Shown here piece after piece: positions 12,057-24,789 of a DNA stretch of 64,000 nt. This stretch comes from Panopea generosa (lineage: Eukaryota > Mollusca > Bivalvia > Adapedonta > Hiatellidae). Where the stretch lies: NCBI GenBank assembly GCA_029582155.1, contig CM055899.1, positions 70,587,219 through 70,651,218 on the forward strand, read 5' to 3'. The translations under genes were made by a program, and so were the position numbers. The notes under the pieces are model-generated. The model ran no database searches, was not told where the DNA came from, and worked only from the letters and a program-made list of their open reading frames with translations. Positions within the stretch are counted from its first letter, which is position 1. Each line of letters starts with the position of its first letter.

Positions 12057-12158
12057 TTCCACAGGGATGTATATTTGGGTAGATCGGGTAAATCGACGTA
12101 CAGTATATTCCACAGGGATGTATATTCGGGTAGATCGGGTAAATCGACGTACAGTGCT
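12057..12158. repeat. 51-bp tandem duplication
   Basis: Two copies starting TTCCACAGGGATGTATATT at 12057 and 12108, nearly identical. The multiple-of-three length keeps frames open on both strands (12019-12246 plus, 11991-12200 minus) without implying coding. Confidence 0.9.
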
Positions 12159-12619
12159 ACACATTGACAATTTCACAATTATATTGCTTAGATTTCTCAC
12201 AAATAGCGGATTGCTTAAAACTACAATCCTTTATTTTTTCAGATGACAGTAAATAAAGAATGTGCTCATTAATATCTGACAACAGAGATGTTAATGTCCC
12301 GGTCAATATTAATTATTTTTATTTGTTTAAACTAATGTGTACAATCAATTAATATCCAGTTATGTGATACCTCGGGTCGATTATCGGTAGAAAAGTAAAC
12401 ATATGGATAAAGAGTAAAATCCTGCGTCCTGCGTTAATTACATCTCTGTGCCTTACTACAGATATCAGCAGACTAATTTATATGAATATACTAGTAATAT
12501 ACACTGCTGAAATTTCGGGCGGCATATTTAGTTGTCTTTAAAAGCTGTTTGAACCTTTGTCTGGGTTTAATAATTTTAGTTTCAAAGTAAAGCTAATCAA
12601 TTATCTAATGTATTTTTTT

Positions 12620-12850
12620 CAACGAGGTTTAACGCCATTTTTCAGGTTATATATGGCATATCCAGTTTTACTGGCGGAGGAACAACTCAGATTGTTTCAG
12701 CCTAAGTAGAACTACTGTCCTTCTGCAAGTAACTGGAAACTTTCTCACATAAAGTTTTGGAGCGAGCGTGACTCGAACCTACGAACTTAGCGGTGAGAGC
12801 TACGTGACCTTGGGACGGCGCCTTATATCACTCAGACCGGAGGACCCTTT
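12620..12850 (-). mobile_element. tRNA-derived SINE (family C)
   Basis: On the minus strand the head reads CCGGTCTGAGTGATATAAGGC (A box region) and GTAGGTTCGAGTCACGCTCG (B box), then passes through TACTTGCAGAAGGAC to a 3' part ending CTGAAAAATGGCGTTAAACC. The copy at 24985-25217 has the same order and the same ends, which defines a family distinct from the V-like SINE. Confidence 0.7.
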
Positions 12851-13389
12851 TATATAATGTAATCGTTTCCTCTGAATTAAAAGCATAACGGGTTACAAAC
12901 GAAAGTTTTTTAAAAGATGTAAGCTATTTTTTAACACCACGGGTAGTGTACTAGTTTTAACAAAGAAATTTTAACTACACATCATATACGTTTCTATAAA
13001 TTTAACAAATACAGTAAAACCTGTGGTCACCTGTATCAAACAGATATGTGTCTGATGCTGCCACATTAGCTATTTCCCATGTTATGCTTATAGAGAAAAT
13101 TAACCAGTATCAAGCAACAACCTGTCTTAAAAAACCCATTTTGATTATTCCTTTGACTGGTTGCTTAAGACAGGCTTGACTGTGCAATACATTTGATATC
13201 AACATCATTCTGAAATATATGTTTATGCATTTTGTGATCTGTCAATCTCTCAAATTTCTTAATTAAAAGGTTCGCCTGAATGATCTGGTCTGGGTTCATG
13301 TAAATTTAAATTGAAATGCTGAATATCTCCACATGGATCTAGCAACTTCCTCGTTTACTGTAGACATTTCTCAGTGTCGCTGGTTACTA
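12851..13389. other. No gene seen
   Basis: AT-rich. I see no exon, RNA gene or tandem repeat. Confidence 0.4.
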
Positions 13390-13620
13390 GAGCTTTATCA
13401 CCATGGTAACGAATCGCTGGTTATTTTAGTGACAGAAACTGGTTAGAGTCTTGGAATGTTGTTTGCTCCTTGCCAACGCCGTACCGAACACATGCCATTG
13501 GTTATTACAGCTTTATCACCATGGTCACGGATCGCTGGTTGGTGTAGTGGCAGATACTGGTTAGAGTCTTGGATTATGGTTTGCTCCTTGCCAACGTCGT
13601 ACCGGACACATACCAACGAT
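13390..13620. repeat. 118-bp imperfect tandem duplication
   Basis: Two copies sharing AGCTTTATCACCATGG, ATCGCTGGTT, CTGGTTAGAGTCTTGGA and TTGCTCCTTGCCAACG, offset by about 118 bp (13391 and 13509). The divergence of a few percent suggests an older event than the 45-bp duplication at 8134. Confidence 0.85.
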
Positions 13621-13984
13621 TACAACATACATGTAGTTCGTACAGAAGCAAAATCTGTAAGACGTTAACAGTTTCAGAATTACAATATGCCTGATATATG
13701 GATATCGCCAAGAAGACAGACATATTATTGTGCCACTGGTAAAATAAGTAAACATACGTCATCCAAAGAGCACAACCGCCTCAACAGTACAACGCGACCA
13801 ATACAGTGATGAAATATAACACCATGAGTTGCTCTAAACGGATGTCAAATAGCATTCTCATTTGCTAAAAGGGAAAAAAATGCGTGTTGTGTTTCTATTT
13901 ATTAAAATCAACTATTTGATTATTTCATACCATCCATTGTTTGTTTGTTTGTTTTTTTTTTGTGTCATCTTCTTTTCCCTTATA

Positions 13985-15930
13985 TCCTCAGTAAAGTTAT
14001 CCCCCCTTACCTCAACCTCCGCCGACCCAACCATTACGCTCCCTCACCTCAACCTCCGCCAATCCATCCATTATCCACCCTCACCGCAACCTCCGCCGAC
14101 CCAAACATTATTCTCCCTCATCTCAACTTCCGCCAACCCAACCATTACTCTCCCTCACCTCAACCTTCGCCGACATAACCATTATTCTCCCTCACATCAA
14201 CCTCCGCCGACCCATCGATTATTCTCCATCACCTCAACCTCCACGAACCAACCATTATTGCCCCTCACCCCAGCCTCCGGCAACCCAACCATTCCATTCC
14301 TCAGCTCAATCTCCGCTGACACAGCCATTACGCTCCCTCACCTCAACCTCCGCCAACCCAACCATTACTCTCCCTCACCTCAACCTCCGCCGACCCATCG
14401 ATAATTCTCCATCACCACAACCTCCGCCGACCCAATCATTGTTGCCCCTCACCCAAACCTACGCCAACCCAACCATTACTCTCCCTCACCTCAACCTCCG
14501 CCGACCCATCGATAATTCTCCATCACCACAACCTCCGCCGACCCAATCATTGTTGCCCCTCACCCAAACCTACGCCAACCCAACCATTACTCTCCCTCAT
14601 CTCAACCTCCGCCGACATAACCATTACGCTCCCTCGCCTCAACCTCCGCCGAACCAACCATTATTCCCCCTAACACCAACCTCCGCCGATCCATTAATTA
14701 TTCTCCCTCACTTCAACCTCCGCCGACCCATTAATTATTCTCCCTCATCTCAACCTCCGACGACCCAACCATTATGCCCCCCTCAACTCAACCTCTGCCG
14801 ACCCATCCATTATTCTCCATCACCTCAACCATTGCCAACCCAACCATTATTCTCCCTCACCTCAACCTCCGCCGACTCATCCTTTATTCTCCATCACCTC
14901 AACCTCCACCGACCCATCCATTATTCTACCTCACCTCAACCTCCGTCTACCCATCCATTATTCTCCATCACCCAAACCTCCGCCGACCCAACCATTATAT
15001 CCCCTCAACCCAACTTCCGCCGACCCATTCATTATTCTCCCTCACTTCAACCTCCGTCGACCCATTCATTATTCTCCCTCACCCCAACTTCCGACGACCC
15101 AACCATTATGCCCCCCCCCCCCCCTCAACTCAACCTCTGCCGACCCATCCATTATTCGCCCTCACCTCAACCTCCGCCGACCTATCCATTAATCTCCTTC
15201 ACCACAACCTCTGCCGACCTATCCATTATTCGCCCTCACCTCAACCTCCCCCAACCCATCCATTATTCTTCCTAACCTCAACTTCCGCCGACCCATCCAT
15301 TTTTTGCCCTCACTTCAATCTCCGTCGACCCAACCATTATTCTCCCCTACCTCAACCTCCGCCGACCAATCCGTTATTCTGCCTCACCTAAATCTCCGTC
15401 GACCCATACATTATTCTCCCTCACATCAACCTCCACCGACGCATCTATTATTCCCCCTCACCTCAAACTCCGCCGACCCATCCATTATTCTTCCTCACCT
15501 CAACCTCCGCCGACCCATCCATTATTCTTCCTCAGCTCAACCTCTGCCGACCAATCCGTTATTCTGCCTCACCTAAATCTCCATCGACCCATGCATTATT
15601 CTCCCTCACATCAACCTCCACCGACGCATCTATTATTCCCCTTCACCTCAACCTCCGCCGACCCATCAATTATTCTTCCTCACCTCAACCTCCGCCGACC
15701 CATTCGTTATTCCCCTCACCTCAACCTCCGCCGACCCATCCATTTTTCGCCCTCACCCCAACCTCCGCCAATCTATCCATTATTCCCCCTCAACCCAACC
15801 TCTGTCGACCCATCCATTATTCTCCCTCACCCGTACCTCGCCAACACATCCATTATTCCCCGTCACTTCAACCTCCGCCAACCAATCCATTATCCCCCTC
15901 ACTTCAACGTCCGCCGAGCCATCCGTCTAC
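13985..15930. repeat. 37-bp C-rich minisatellite, about 50 copies
   Basis: Unit about CTCAACCTCCGCCGACCC plus ATCCATTATTCTCCCTCAC, 37 bp, over nearly 2 kb. The plus strand is very poor in G and rich in C. Because 37 is not a multiple of three, each frame cycles through all three phases. With few stops in the unit, long proline/serine/threonine-rich frames result (13862-14404, 14439-15275, 14774-15391). The upstream 60 codons of the first frame are AT-rich and unrelated. I treat all of these frames as non-coding. Confidence 0.95.
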
Positions 15931-16497
15931 TCTGAAGCTCCTTAGCAACTCCATGAAGTCAGCGACTGTCTGCATGGTCAACATGGCTGCAAATCTCATT
16001 ATATATTTGTTTTTATACAATTATTTTTAAAATCGATCATGGAGCAAGAAGAACTGGTGATCTTTCATTTAGATAAGTAGACGCGTCTCATATGTGTGTC
16101 TGACATTGAGCAAACACAAGTGTTTGTTAACTTCATTGTAGTTACACTCTTTTATTGTTACATGCAATTAGTGTATGACCAAATACAAAACTTCTGCTAT
16201 TGGGAATGTTTTTATGTCCACTTTAAAGTTGATACATTATGATGGATCGCTAATTGCACTTACACTACTTCCGACCTGCTACAGAACATACGCAATAATG
16301 AAGTTTGTCAACATCCCATTTAACTGACAAATCAAATTGTCATTCATACTAATATTTTTATGACGTTGATATCGAATTATCATGTTTGACTGGTTCAAAA
16401 TGTAGTAAACCAAGAATCAATATTTGCTAACCCTCCAAAGATGTTTTCAGCAACCATGCATATAATAAAACCATAATAGATAATATAAATATAGTAC
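15931..16497. other. No gene seen
   Basis: Unique-looking AT-rich sequence between two arrays. Confidence 0.4.
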
Positions 16498-16498
16498 A

Positions 16499-16650
16499 TG
16501 CTGCTGCTGCTGTTGTTGTTGTTGCTGCTGATGCTGTTGTTGATGCTGCTGCTATTGTTGCTTTTCCTGCTGCTAAGCTTGTTGATGCTGCTGCTGTTAT
16601 TGTTGTTATTGTTGCTGTTCCTGCTGCTGTTGTTGCTGCTGCTGCTTCTG

Positions 16651-16734
<84 letters not shown>

Positions 16735-16737
16735 GCT
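16499..16737. repeat. (CTG)n microsatellite with a long pure run
   Basis: CTG/TTG-rich run of about 240 bp. Positions 16654-16733 are an uninterrupted run of about 26 CTG units. The left part is interrupted by TTG, ATG, TTC and TAA-containing units. A poly-leucine frame on the plus strand is a by-product. Confidence 0.97.
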
Positions 16738-16769
16738 GTTGTAGTTTCTATATATTATATATTCTATTT

Positions 16770-16770
<1 letters not shown>

Positions 16771-16823
<53 letters not shown>
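16771..16823. repeat. (TA)n microsatellite
   Basis: About 50 bp of TA with two extra T's, starting roughly 35 bp after the CTG array. Confidence 0.95.
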
Positions 16824-16830
<7 letters not shown>

Positions 16831-17059
16831 TTGTGATATTCAATTTTATTGTTGTAATTGCGAATTTCTCACATAAAGTTTTAAGACAGAGCTTGGCCCA
16901 AACCTTCGATCTCAGGTGTGATGTTTATGTTCAATTTGAAAATGTATATACTCACACTTTGTACCTACGGCATCATGGCATTGTGATACATACCACAAAA
17001 TATACGTCATTCTATGGAACGCCGGGGCTGTCTTATGTTCAGCATTGACATTTTAATTT

Positions 17060-18475
17060 GTCGATGTATTATCATCTTGGGTTATCGTGTCTTTATCTAC
17101 TGTTAGGAGGTTATTGTGTCCGCTTGTTCTATCACTGTGTAGGGTCGTATAAACATTGTGTTTGGTTGTCATTGCATTATGTTGGGTAGTATAAACATTG
17201 TATTTGGGTTCACAAAGCATTGTGTTGGCTTGTCTCATCATTCGGTTGTATAATCATTGTATTGGGTTGTCATAGCATTATGCTGAGTTGTCTCATCATT
17301 ATGTTGGGTTATAGAAACATTATATTCGATTCAAAAAGCATTGTGTTGGTTGAATCATCATTATGCTGGGTTGTACAATCATTGTATTGGGTTGTCATAA
17401 CATTATGCTGAGTTGTCTCATCATTATGATGGGTTGTCATAACATTGTGTTGGGTTGTCTCATCATTAGGTTGGGTTGTCATAACATTGTGTTGGGTTGT
17501 CTCGTCATTATGTTGGGATGTATAATCATTGTGTTATGTTGTCATAGCATTGTGTTGGGTTGTCTCATCATTATGTTGGGTTGTCATAACATTGTGTTGG
17601 GTTGTCTCATCATTATGTTGGGATGTATGATAATTGTAATATGTTGTCATAGCATTATGTTGGGTTGTCTCATTATTGTGTTGGGTTGTTATAAAAAACA
17701 TTGTGCTGGGTTGTCTCATCATTATGTTGGGTTGTTATAACATTGTGTTGGTTTGTCTCATTATTGTGTTGAGTTGTTATAAATAACATTGTGCTGGGTT
17801 GTCTCATCATTATGTTGAGTTGTCCTAACATTGTGTTGGGTTGTCTCATCATTACGTTGGGATGTATGATAAGTGTATTATGTTGTCATAGCAGTATGTT
17901 GGATTGTCTCATTATTGTGTTGGGTTGTTGTAAATAACATTGTGTTGGGTTATCTCATCATTATGTTGGGTTGTTATATCATTGTGTTTGGTTGTCTCAT
18001 TATTATGTTCGGTTGTCATAACATTGCGTTGGGTTGTCTCATAATTATGTTGGGTTGTCATAACATTGTGTTGGATTGTCTCATCGTTATGCTCGGATGT
18101 ATAATCATTGTGTTATGTTGTCATAGCTTTATGTTGGGGTTTCCCATCATTATGTTGGGTTGTCATAACATTGGGTATCATAATATTGTGTTGGGTTATC
18201 TCATCATTATGTTATGTTGTCTCATCATTAGGTTATGTTGTCTCATCATTGTGATCGGTTGTCTCATGTTCTGTTGTCTCATCATTATGTTGGGTTGTCA
18301 TAACATTATGCTGGGTTGTCATAACATTGTGTTAGGTTGTCTCATCATTATGTTCTCTTGTCTTATCATTATGTTCTGTTGTCTTATCATTATGTAGGGT
18401 TATCATATCATTTTGTTGGGTTGTCTAATGATTATATTGGGTTATTATAGCATTTTGTTGGGTTTTCATAACATA
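17060..18475. repeat. 21-bp minisatellite, about 65 copies
   Basis: Unit of the form GTTGGGTTGTCTCATCATTAT, often alternating with GTTGGGTTGTCATAACATTGT, so a 42-bp dimer is visible through the middle (17380-17760). The length is a multiple of three, so cysteine/isoleucine/leucine-rich frames stay open on the plus strand (17363-17740, 17873-18397). The edges are diverged. TTGGGTTG is not a telomere motif. Confidence 0.95.
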
Positions 18476-19571
18476 AACTTCATGATAATGGATGATCCAA
18501 TAAATTAAGAAAATGAACAAAAAAAACTAAGATACCCTATTTCGCCAATGCAATTATAAGCCTACATAATCTGTCATTGGAAACTACAATCCATACCAGT
18601 ATTCGCAAATATATATTATAATAAGGTTTACTTTAGAAAATGGTTCACTAATTTCCCTAACGTAGAACTTGCGGGCGGGTCACTATTTATTTTGGATATA
18701 AAGTATCAATATAAACAACAAAAATACGAAGTTTGTAATCTAAGCGAATGTGTGTCTCATCACGGAACCCTCTTAAATAGCTCACTTATGTCGATATTTT
18801 TTTAGTAAAGACCTGAACTTTTTTCTTCGGAATACTTCTACATTGAGGAAATTAACGTATTCGTCATCGCACCAAAAAACTGATGGAAATAATTATGTAA
18901 TCAAAGTTGATAACTGATATTTTTTACAAAACAGATCCTAATTAAACTCTACATGTCTCCTCAACCAGATATAATAATCTAATAGGTTATAGTCACTAAA
19001 ACCAACCGCATGCAATTTTCTACTGCTGAAAACAATCCAGAAGCCTTTCCACGCGTCTTCCTCAACAGGTGGCGCTTACGTACTGACCTATGTCCAAACG
19101 CATGGACCCTGGGATTCGTTTTCATTAGAATTTTCTTATTCCGAAGCTTTTCTGTAGCGCTGACGCCTTTTAGCATTCAAATACTCAATTTGTTCTATTA
19201 ATTTAAGTGTTTTTGGCATATCCAAGAGATAATACCGTCTCTTGCAGAAACACAACTAATTTTGGGTGTATGAGACTGTATATGCAAATGAGACACTTTA
19301 AACAGTACACTAAAATGTCCATGTTGCTTTTAGTTGCAACAATATTTCATTCACATGCTAACATATACTTAACATACATTTAACAATGAGTAATAAAGTC
19401 ATACATTCTCACATTATGTGGACAGGATACAGAAAAAAACGCTTTACTATTTTCGCTGCTTCTACCTGGATTTTCGCGATTTCATTAACTTCATAAAATT
19501 ATGTAGTGCAATTATCCCATACAATAAAGAACTTGAAAAAATCGGTGCGATTTTCTACAACAAAACGTGTT
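18476..19571. other. No firm gene; weak open frames
   Basis: AT-rich except 19000-19180, which is more GC-rich and open on both strands (19010-19201 plus; 18979-19176 minus, a basic peptide with RVHAFGHRSVRKRHLLRK). I recognise neither and cannot show splice or promoter signals. Confidence 0.35.
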
Positions 19572-19995
19572 ACTTTCGGTATGTAGCCTGTGTGTAGCCT
19601 GTGTGAAACCTTGTGTAGCCTGTATGTAGCCCGTGTGAAACCTGTATGTAGCCTGTGTGTAGCATGTGTGTAGCCTCATGTAACATTCTGTAACATGTGT
19701 GAAACATTTGTGTAGCCTGTGTAGCATGTAAGTAGCCTCGTGCAACTCGTGTAACCTGTTTGTAACATGGGTGTAACATGTATGTAACCTGTGTGTTACA
19801 TGTGTGCAACCTATTTGTATCCTCTGTGTTGCATGTGTGCAACCTTTGTGTATCCTGTGTGTAACAGGTGTGTAGCTTGTGTGTCACATTTGTGTAACCC
19901 GTGTGTAATCTGTGTGTTACAGGTGTGTAGCCTGTGTGTAACCTGTGTGTGACCCGTGAGTTGCATGCGTGTAACACGTGTGTAGCCCGTGTCAT
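19572..19995. repeat. 11-bp minisatellite, about 38 copies
   Basis: Unit near CCTGTGTGTAG with AAC/AGC and CAT/CCT variants over about 420 bp. On the minus strand all frames give T-x-H-R-L-H-T-G-Y type peptides (19570-19995), as expected from an 11-bp unit read through 33 bases. Confidence 0.95.
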
Positions 19996-22554
19996 ACATT
20001 ATAAAAAATAATATTTTCTGAAAGATCTCTTCAAGAGCTTTAAGATTGAATCGGGCATGTATTGCTAAGACGCCCGATTTGAAATAATGCATAATTTCAA
20101 AAAAAAGGATTAGGGTATTTAAAACGGTTCGGGCATATTTTTATAACGTTAACACATGCTAAACACATGTTACACACAGGTTACGGAATTAAGATCAGAG
20201 TCCCTCAACACCCGGGGCAACGGACCCAGATTTTATGTTCCAGCGAGTTGTACGTCCACGGTGTACGACGCGTCTGCACGACATTAAAACTACATGTATA
20301 TTGCAATGTCATAACCTCAGTAGCTCAAACTTCGTTTCTAATAAGTACATTTATATTGCCAGAGCAGACTGTGGAGATGTGCAGTATGTATAATATAGAA
20401 CAGAACAGAGCAGAACTGAACATATATTTTATTTAACTTAAGCAGTACTACTCATCGTCATACATATATGCAAAATCAATACATACGTTCAAATAAGGTT
20501 GTATATGAATATCGTTTCATTAAGTTGATATAGAACAGAACATCTTTTATTACGTAATAAAGTACATTGTACAATTTTATTTGAAATAGGTCATTATAAT
20601 TCATGATCAAACATTTCAGAATGTTATTACAAAAACCCATTAAATTACATAGTATTACTTTCAAACAAACGGTTACATTATATCAGTATGTAATAGTATT
20701 ACAAATACATCATTGCCAACATATTAATCTTAGAAAAAGGATTCAGTCATCAATAAATACTATAATAATCTAGGGAGTATATATGACATTTTAACAGTGT
20801 AGATGTAAACAATATTATCTCATTTGATTTACAATTGATTTCTATCAATGACCATTGATGCACATTGGCAAGCATAGACACAGACCAATCTTCAAATGGT
20901 GATGGCATAATGTTAAACTAATTATAACAAAATAAATTAATCAATTATTTTAACATTATATTTTATTAAACATAATAGAGTGTGTTCAAATATTAGGCAA
21001 TATTACATCTTCCCCAAGTTTATTCAAAACTCGATTTCCCATGTTCTGTATTCAACAAAAAAAAAATAAATAAAAAGTATAAAATCACGATCAAGGATTC
21101 CTTTAAAGTTAGTAGTTAAGGATTAGAAGAAACTATAGAGGTTGTGATTGAATATGGGTCATACAAGGCATGGCAATATACAGGTCATAGCAAGTAAGTG
21201 TACGAGAAGATGGGAGTGTATATAGATATAAGGAAAGAGAAGTAATATCCAAACTATATAATGTAATTTATATATGGCCCTATTGAATTAACCATGCCTT
21301 GTATGTGCACCCAGCAATGCAGGCCAGCATATTAGTATGTTTATATAACAAGTGCGGGGTTAGTGGTTATATGTTATTAGCGGAAAACTTGACTGTGATA
21401 TTTTCATTAAAATTCTATATATTCTCTATCTAAATAATGCCAAATAAATATTTCTCTTTTTTTTTAAGATTTTAAATAACCTTTGTTTTTTTTAAAATTA
21501 TATTTGTTTCATGTAATTTATACCACATGCAAAACAATGTAATCCCAAATCTTAGTGTTCAAGCAGTTTATTCAGGGCTACTTTGTTTTGATCCCAGTTA
21601 ATTTAAGTTTCATTTCATTTTAACACACCCCTTCTAAAGGAGAATGATAAAATTAACCACCCAAAAAATTGGAGACGGAAGAATCTTGTTTTTTATAATT
21701 TAATATTTTTATAAAAGACGGTTTCTTATCACTCTAAGCACGCCTAATAAACAGAACACAGTTTATCATGGTAGTACAAAATGATTGAGCATTTTAAGAA
21801 AAAAAATATTATTTGAATAGTTTATATATCCATCTAACAACACACTTAATAAATAGAGCACAGCTTATCATGAATATGAAGTAATCAATAAAACAATTAG
21901 ATGCAATTGAAGTAATCATATATGGCACAAATGTGTACCTCTAGCCTCAGTCTAAATTTCCATCAAAATACAACAAAACACCTTTTTCATTGAACGAGTC
22001 GCGCGTGTTATTTGTTTAATACAGAATACATTTCTATAATATTTGAAATAATCATATTTTACAAAAACAACTTAGGCAGTATGTCTTTCTGGTTGACAGT
22101 GAAAATAATACATGAACTTTGCTGGATTACTGGTTTGTCTTGTAACCAATAACTAAATGCACGTTATTTGCTATCATTGGAATACAGGCCGCGTGCGAAA
22201 AACCGAACCTCTTGGGAAGCGGAAACATACATCCGTGGCATGCCACACTTATTCCTCAAAACAATGGAACTACGGATCATGTCCAAACGTGCTCTTAACT
22301 TACATGTTCAATAATTCGGACAGCATTTTTAAACTAGATGTAACCTGCATGATGACTCGACTAGAATTGATTTATCTTAACATAAATGCCGTGTGCAAAT
22401 ATACGTCATAAATTACGTGACCACATATTTGCCACATAAATATACACCATAAATCACATGACCACATATTTGCACGCGAATTGAAATATTTGTACCTAAA
22501 TAAAATGAAGACAATTTGCCATTTTTAATTAAAGGGGCACGCAGCAATGTTGAA
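19996..22554. other. AT-rich DNA; possible 3' UTR of a minus-strand gene
   Basis: About 2.5 kb with almost no tandem repeats and no convincing exon. It lies downstream, in the minus direction, of the proposed terminal exon at 24790-24860, so part of it may be a long 3' untranslated region (inference). The region 22163-22311 is open on the minus strand for about 45 codons (includes MPRMYVSASQEVRFFARG) but lacks visible splice sites. Confidence 0.35.
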
Positions 22555-22920
22555 ATCTATCTTATTTACAAATATTATTATTTTGCTTCAATTGTGAAAT
22601 AGTTCTTACATCTTGGGACAAATCATTCCAGGGTAGAACCAGTACTAAGCATCTTGCTTGATTTGTTTGAATGTTTTGTTTGTATAGCATAATGTTTTCC
22701 TATCGAGAGTAAACAGACGATCAGTTACCTAAGCACTCTTTCCTTGGATCCTTGAAGGTAAACCAGTACTATAGTACACCTATCTCCACAAGTAACTGAC
22801 AATAAGACGCAATGTCGCATATCAATCAATCATGAAGATTGACTGAGGAAAGATTCAAACTCAAAATACCCATGCATTGATAGTCAGACATGCTACCGAC
22901 TGAGCTAACCGGTCTGTATT
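22555..22920 (-). mobile_element. Two fused SINE pieces, minus strand
   Basis: The right part (22690-22920) reads on the minus strand GGTTAGCTCAGTCGGTAGCA and GAGTTTGAATCT, then CAGTTACTTGTGGAGAT and TAACTGATCGTCTGTT. This is the same family (A) as 29706-29987. The left part (22555-22665) carries ATGCTTAGTACTGGTTCTAC and GATTTGTC...GAAGCAAAATAA, the tail of the V-like SINE at 6962-7171. It is either a nested insertion or a chimeric SINE. Confidence 0.65.
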
Positions 22921-23499
22921 TTAAGGATCATAATTTATCATATTTTTTATCAAACTACTCTAAAAATAATCTAAAATTGTTATTGTATTGGATAGTTTCC
23001 CCTATTACAATATGTTTACTGGTAGCAGTTTTTGTAGATGTATAATGTTTATATATATGATTAAAAATAACGGGTTAAGAAAAAGTTTGATAAAATTGCT
23101 GTGTGTCCCTTTAAAACACATTGTTTCAATCTAATAAAAAGATTTCTTCATACAGCGTCCTTTAAATGCATATTCGTTGATTTTTGTGATACACATTTCT
23201 GAAAATTACTCTACGACCAATGCCAGTGTTTTAATTCCAAACGCGATTATCTCTAGTTTTAAGTGAAATTATCATTAATAATTAAATTTATCAACAATAA
23301 TTTAACGAGAAACCTCTATAATTCATGAAATAAATTAAATTAAAACACTATCTGCGGGATACAGCCATACAAGGATGATAGTCATTTTGTAAAATAAATC
23401 ATTATCAAAAAATATTTTAGAAGCTTTTTTTCATTTTATACTAACTTTTTTATCTCTTTTACAATGAAATCCCAAAGCTTATATTATATGAATGCTGTC

Positions 23500-23632
23500 G
23501 AGTAATGGCTCCCTGGGTAGAACCAGTACTGAATGTTGGTTTTTTAGAGGCAACTGGTCGAGCAGGGGATCAAACCTGCAACCTCTGGTGTGGGTGGCCT
23601 ACACACTATCGTTTATTACTATCGGCCACATA
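23500..23632 (-). mobile_element. SINE head, V-like family
   Basis: On the minus strand it has a tRNA-like head (GTGGCCGATAGTAATAAACG; B box GCAGGTTTGATCCCC), then CAGTACTGGTTCTACCCAGG, matching the core after the head in the SINE at 6962-7171. The core is shortened. Confidence 0.55.
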
Positions 23633-24444
23633 GAATCTTTTTGGAAGATTTGAAATTGATATCAACTAATTTTAATGATTTTGATGGGTTATTTTCAATG
23701 TAATTTTTAGGTTTAGAATATTCTTAAATCTGAATATGTCATTGTTTTTTTTATAATAACATTATTTTTAATATTAGTAATTTGAAATTTACAGGCATTT
23801 GTGAAAGTAAAGTATTTCTTAAATTGCTGAATGCTTGTTCTTTATATATATATATATATATAGTCTAGTGAAACCATATTTGATAATGTCTACTGAATTA
23901 TTTAATTAATGGATGCGGTTTTACGATGTACCAACACATAGGTTATTTGAAGCCAACAAGAAGAAAGATTTCAGGTTCATTCTACATGTACAAAATACAA
24001 CAAATTAACATACACATTAAAAAGGTACAGCAAAATATGAATATGCAGAATGAACTTGGAATACTTAAGTATTATTTTACATTAAATTTAACCCATCAAA
24101 AACATCCGACTACAAAGTCACATTAAACTGAATAATCTCAGGGTAATTAAGATTTTAACTCAATGAGTAGCATTTTATGATAAAAACCAACGACAATGCT
24201 AGTCACATTCTTGCCATCACTCGTTTTGGCATCCCCAAAATTCACATAAGTGTCACATTGTATATTTGACAACAGATCTAATATGGCAATGTATTGCTAA
24301 AGTAGTTATTCAATGAATATGCATTCTCGGAACCTTATGAAAAACAGACACCCTTAGTCGCAAACCTTACAACAAAAAAATAAAGTATATACATGTATCA
24401 GTAAGTGCTTCCACTAGTCTTGTGTTTATTTGAGAACAGTCGTA

Positions 24445-24552
24445 AACATACAAGACTGTATCATCGATACAGGCACATGTATACAGGTACATGTATATAG
24501 GTAAATGTAAATGTATACAGGTACATGTATATAGGTACATGTATATAGGTAC
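24445..24552. repeat. Short GTACATGTATATAG tandem repeat
   Basis: About six imperfect copies of a 14-18 bp unit around AGGTACATGTATAT. ACATGT is self-complementary, so the run is also rich in small palindromes. Confidence 0.8.
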
Positions 24553-24789
24553 GCAATCTCATACCGATTTTAAAGGTTGTCATTTAAAAAAAAAATTAAT
24601 CACGCCCATGTTGATACATAAACTTGTACTTGTGAGTCGAGTTTGAAACAATTTAAAAAAAAAATTAAACTCAGAGTCGCTTAATTAACCCTGTAATGTA
24701 GAGGGTACGTAGTGGAAGCACTTTTACAATTATGACAATATAATATTAAGTTCTTAACACATCTATAAATAGCATGTAAGTGTGTTGTT

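Noticed and set aside
13862-15391. Proline-rich open frames of 180-278 codons
   Set aside because: They follow a 37-bp minisatellite that passes through all three frames; there is no start context, domain or splice evidence.
17363-18397. Cys/Ile/Leu-rich frames that look like membrane proteins
   Set aside because: Produced by the 21-bp repeat; the low-complexity peptide repeats every seven residues.
17060-18475. Telomere-like TTGGGTTG repeats
   Set aside because: The unit is 21 bp and lacks TTAGGG; it is an interstitial minisatellite.
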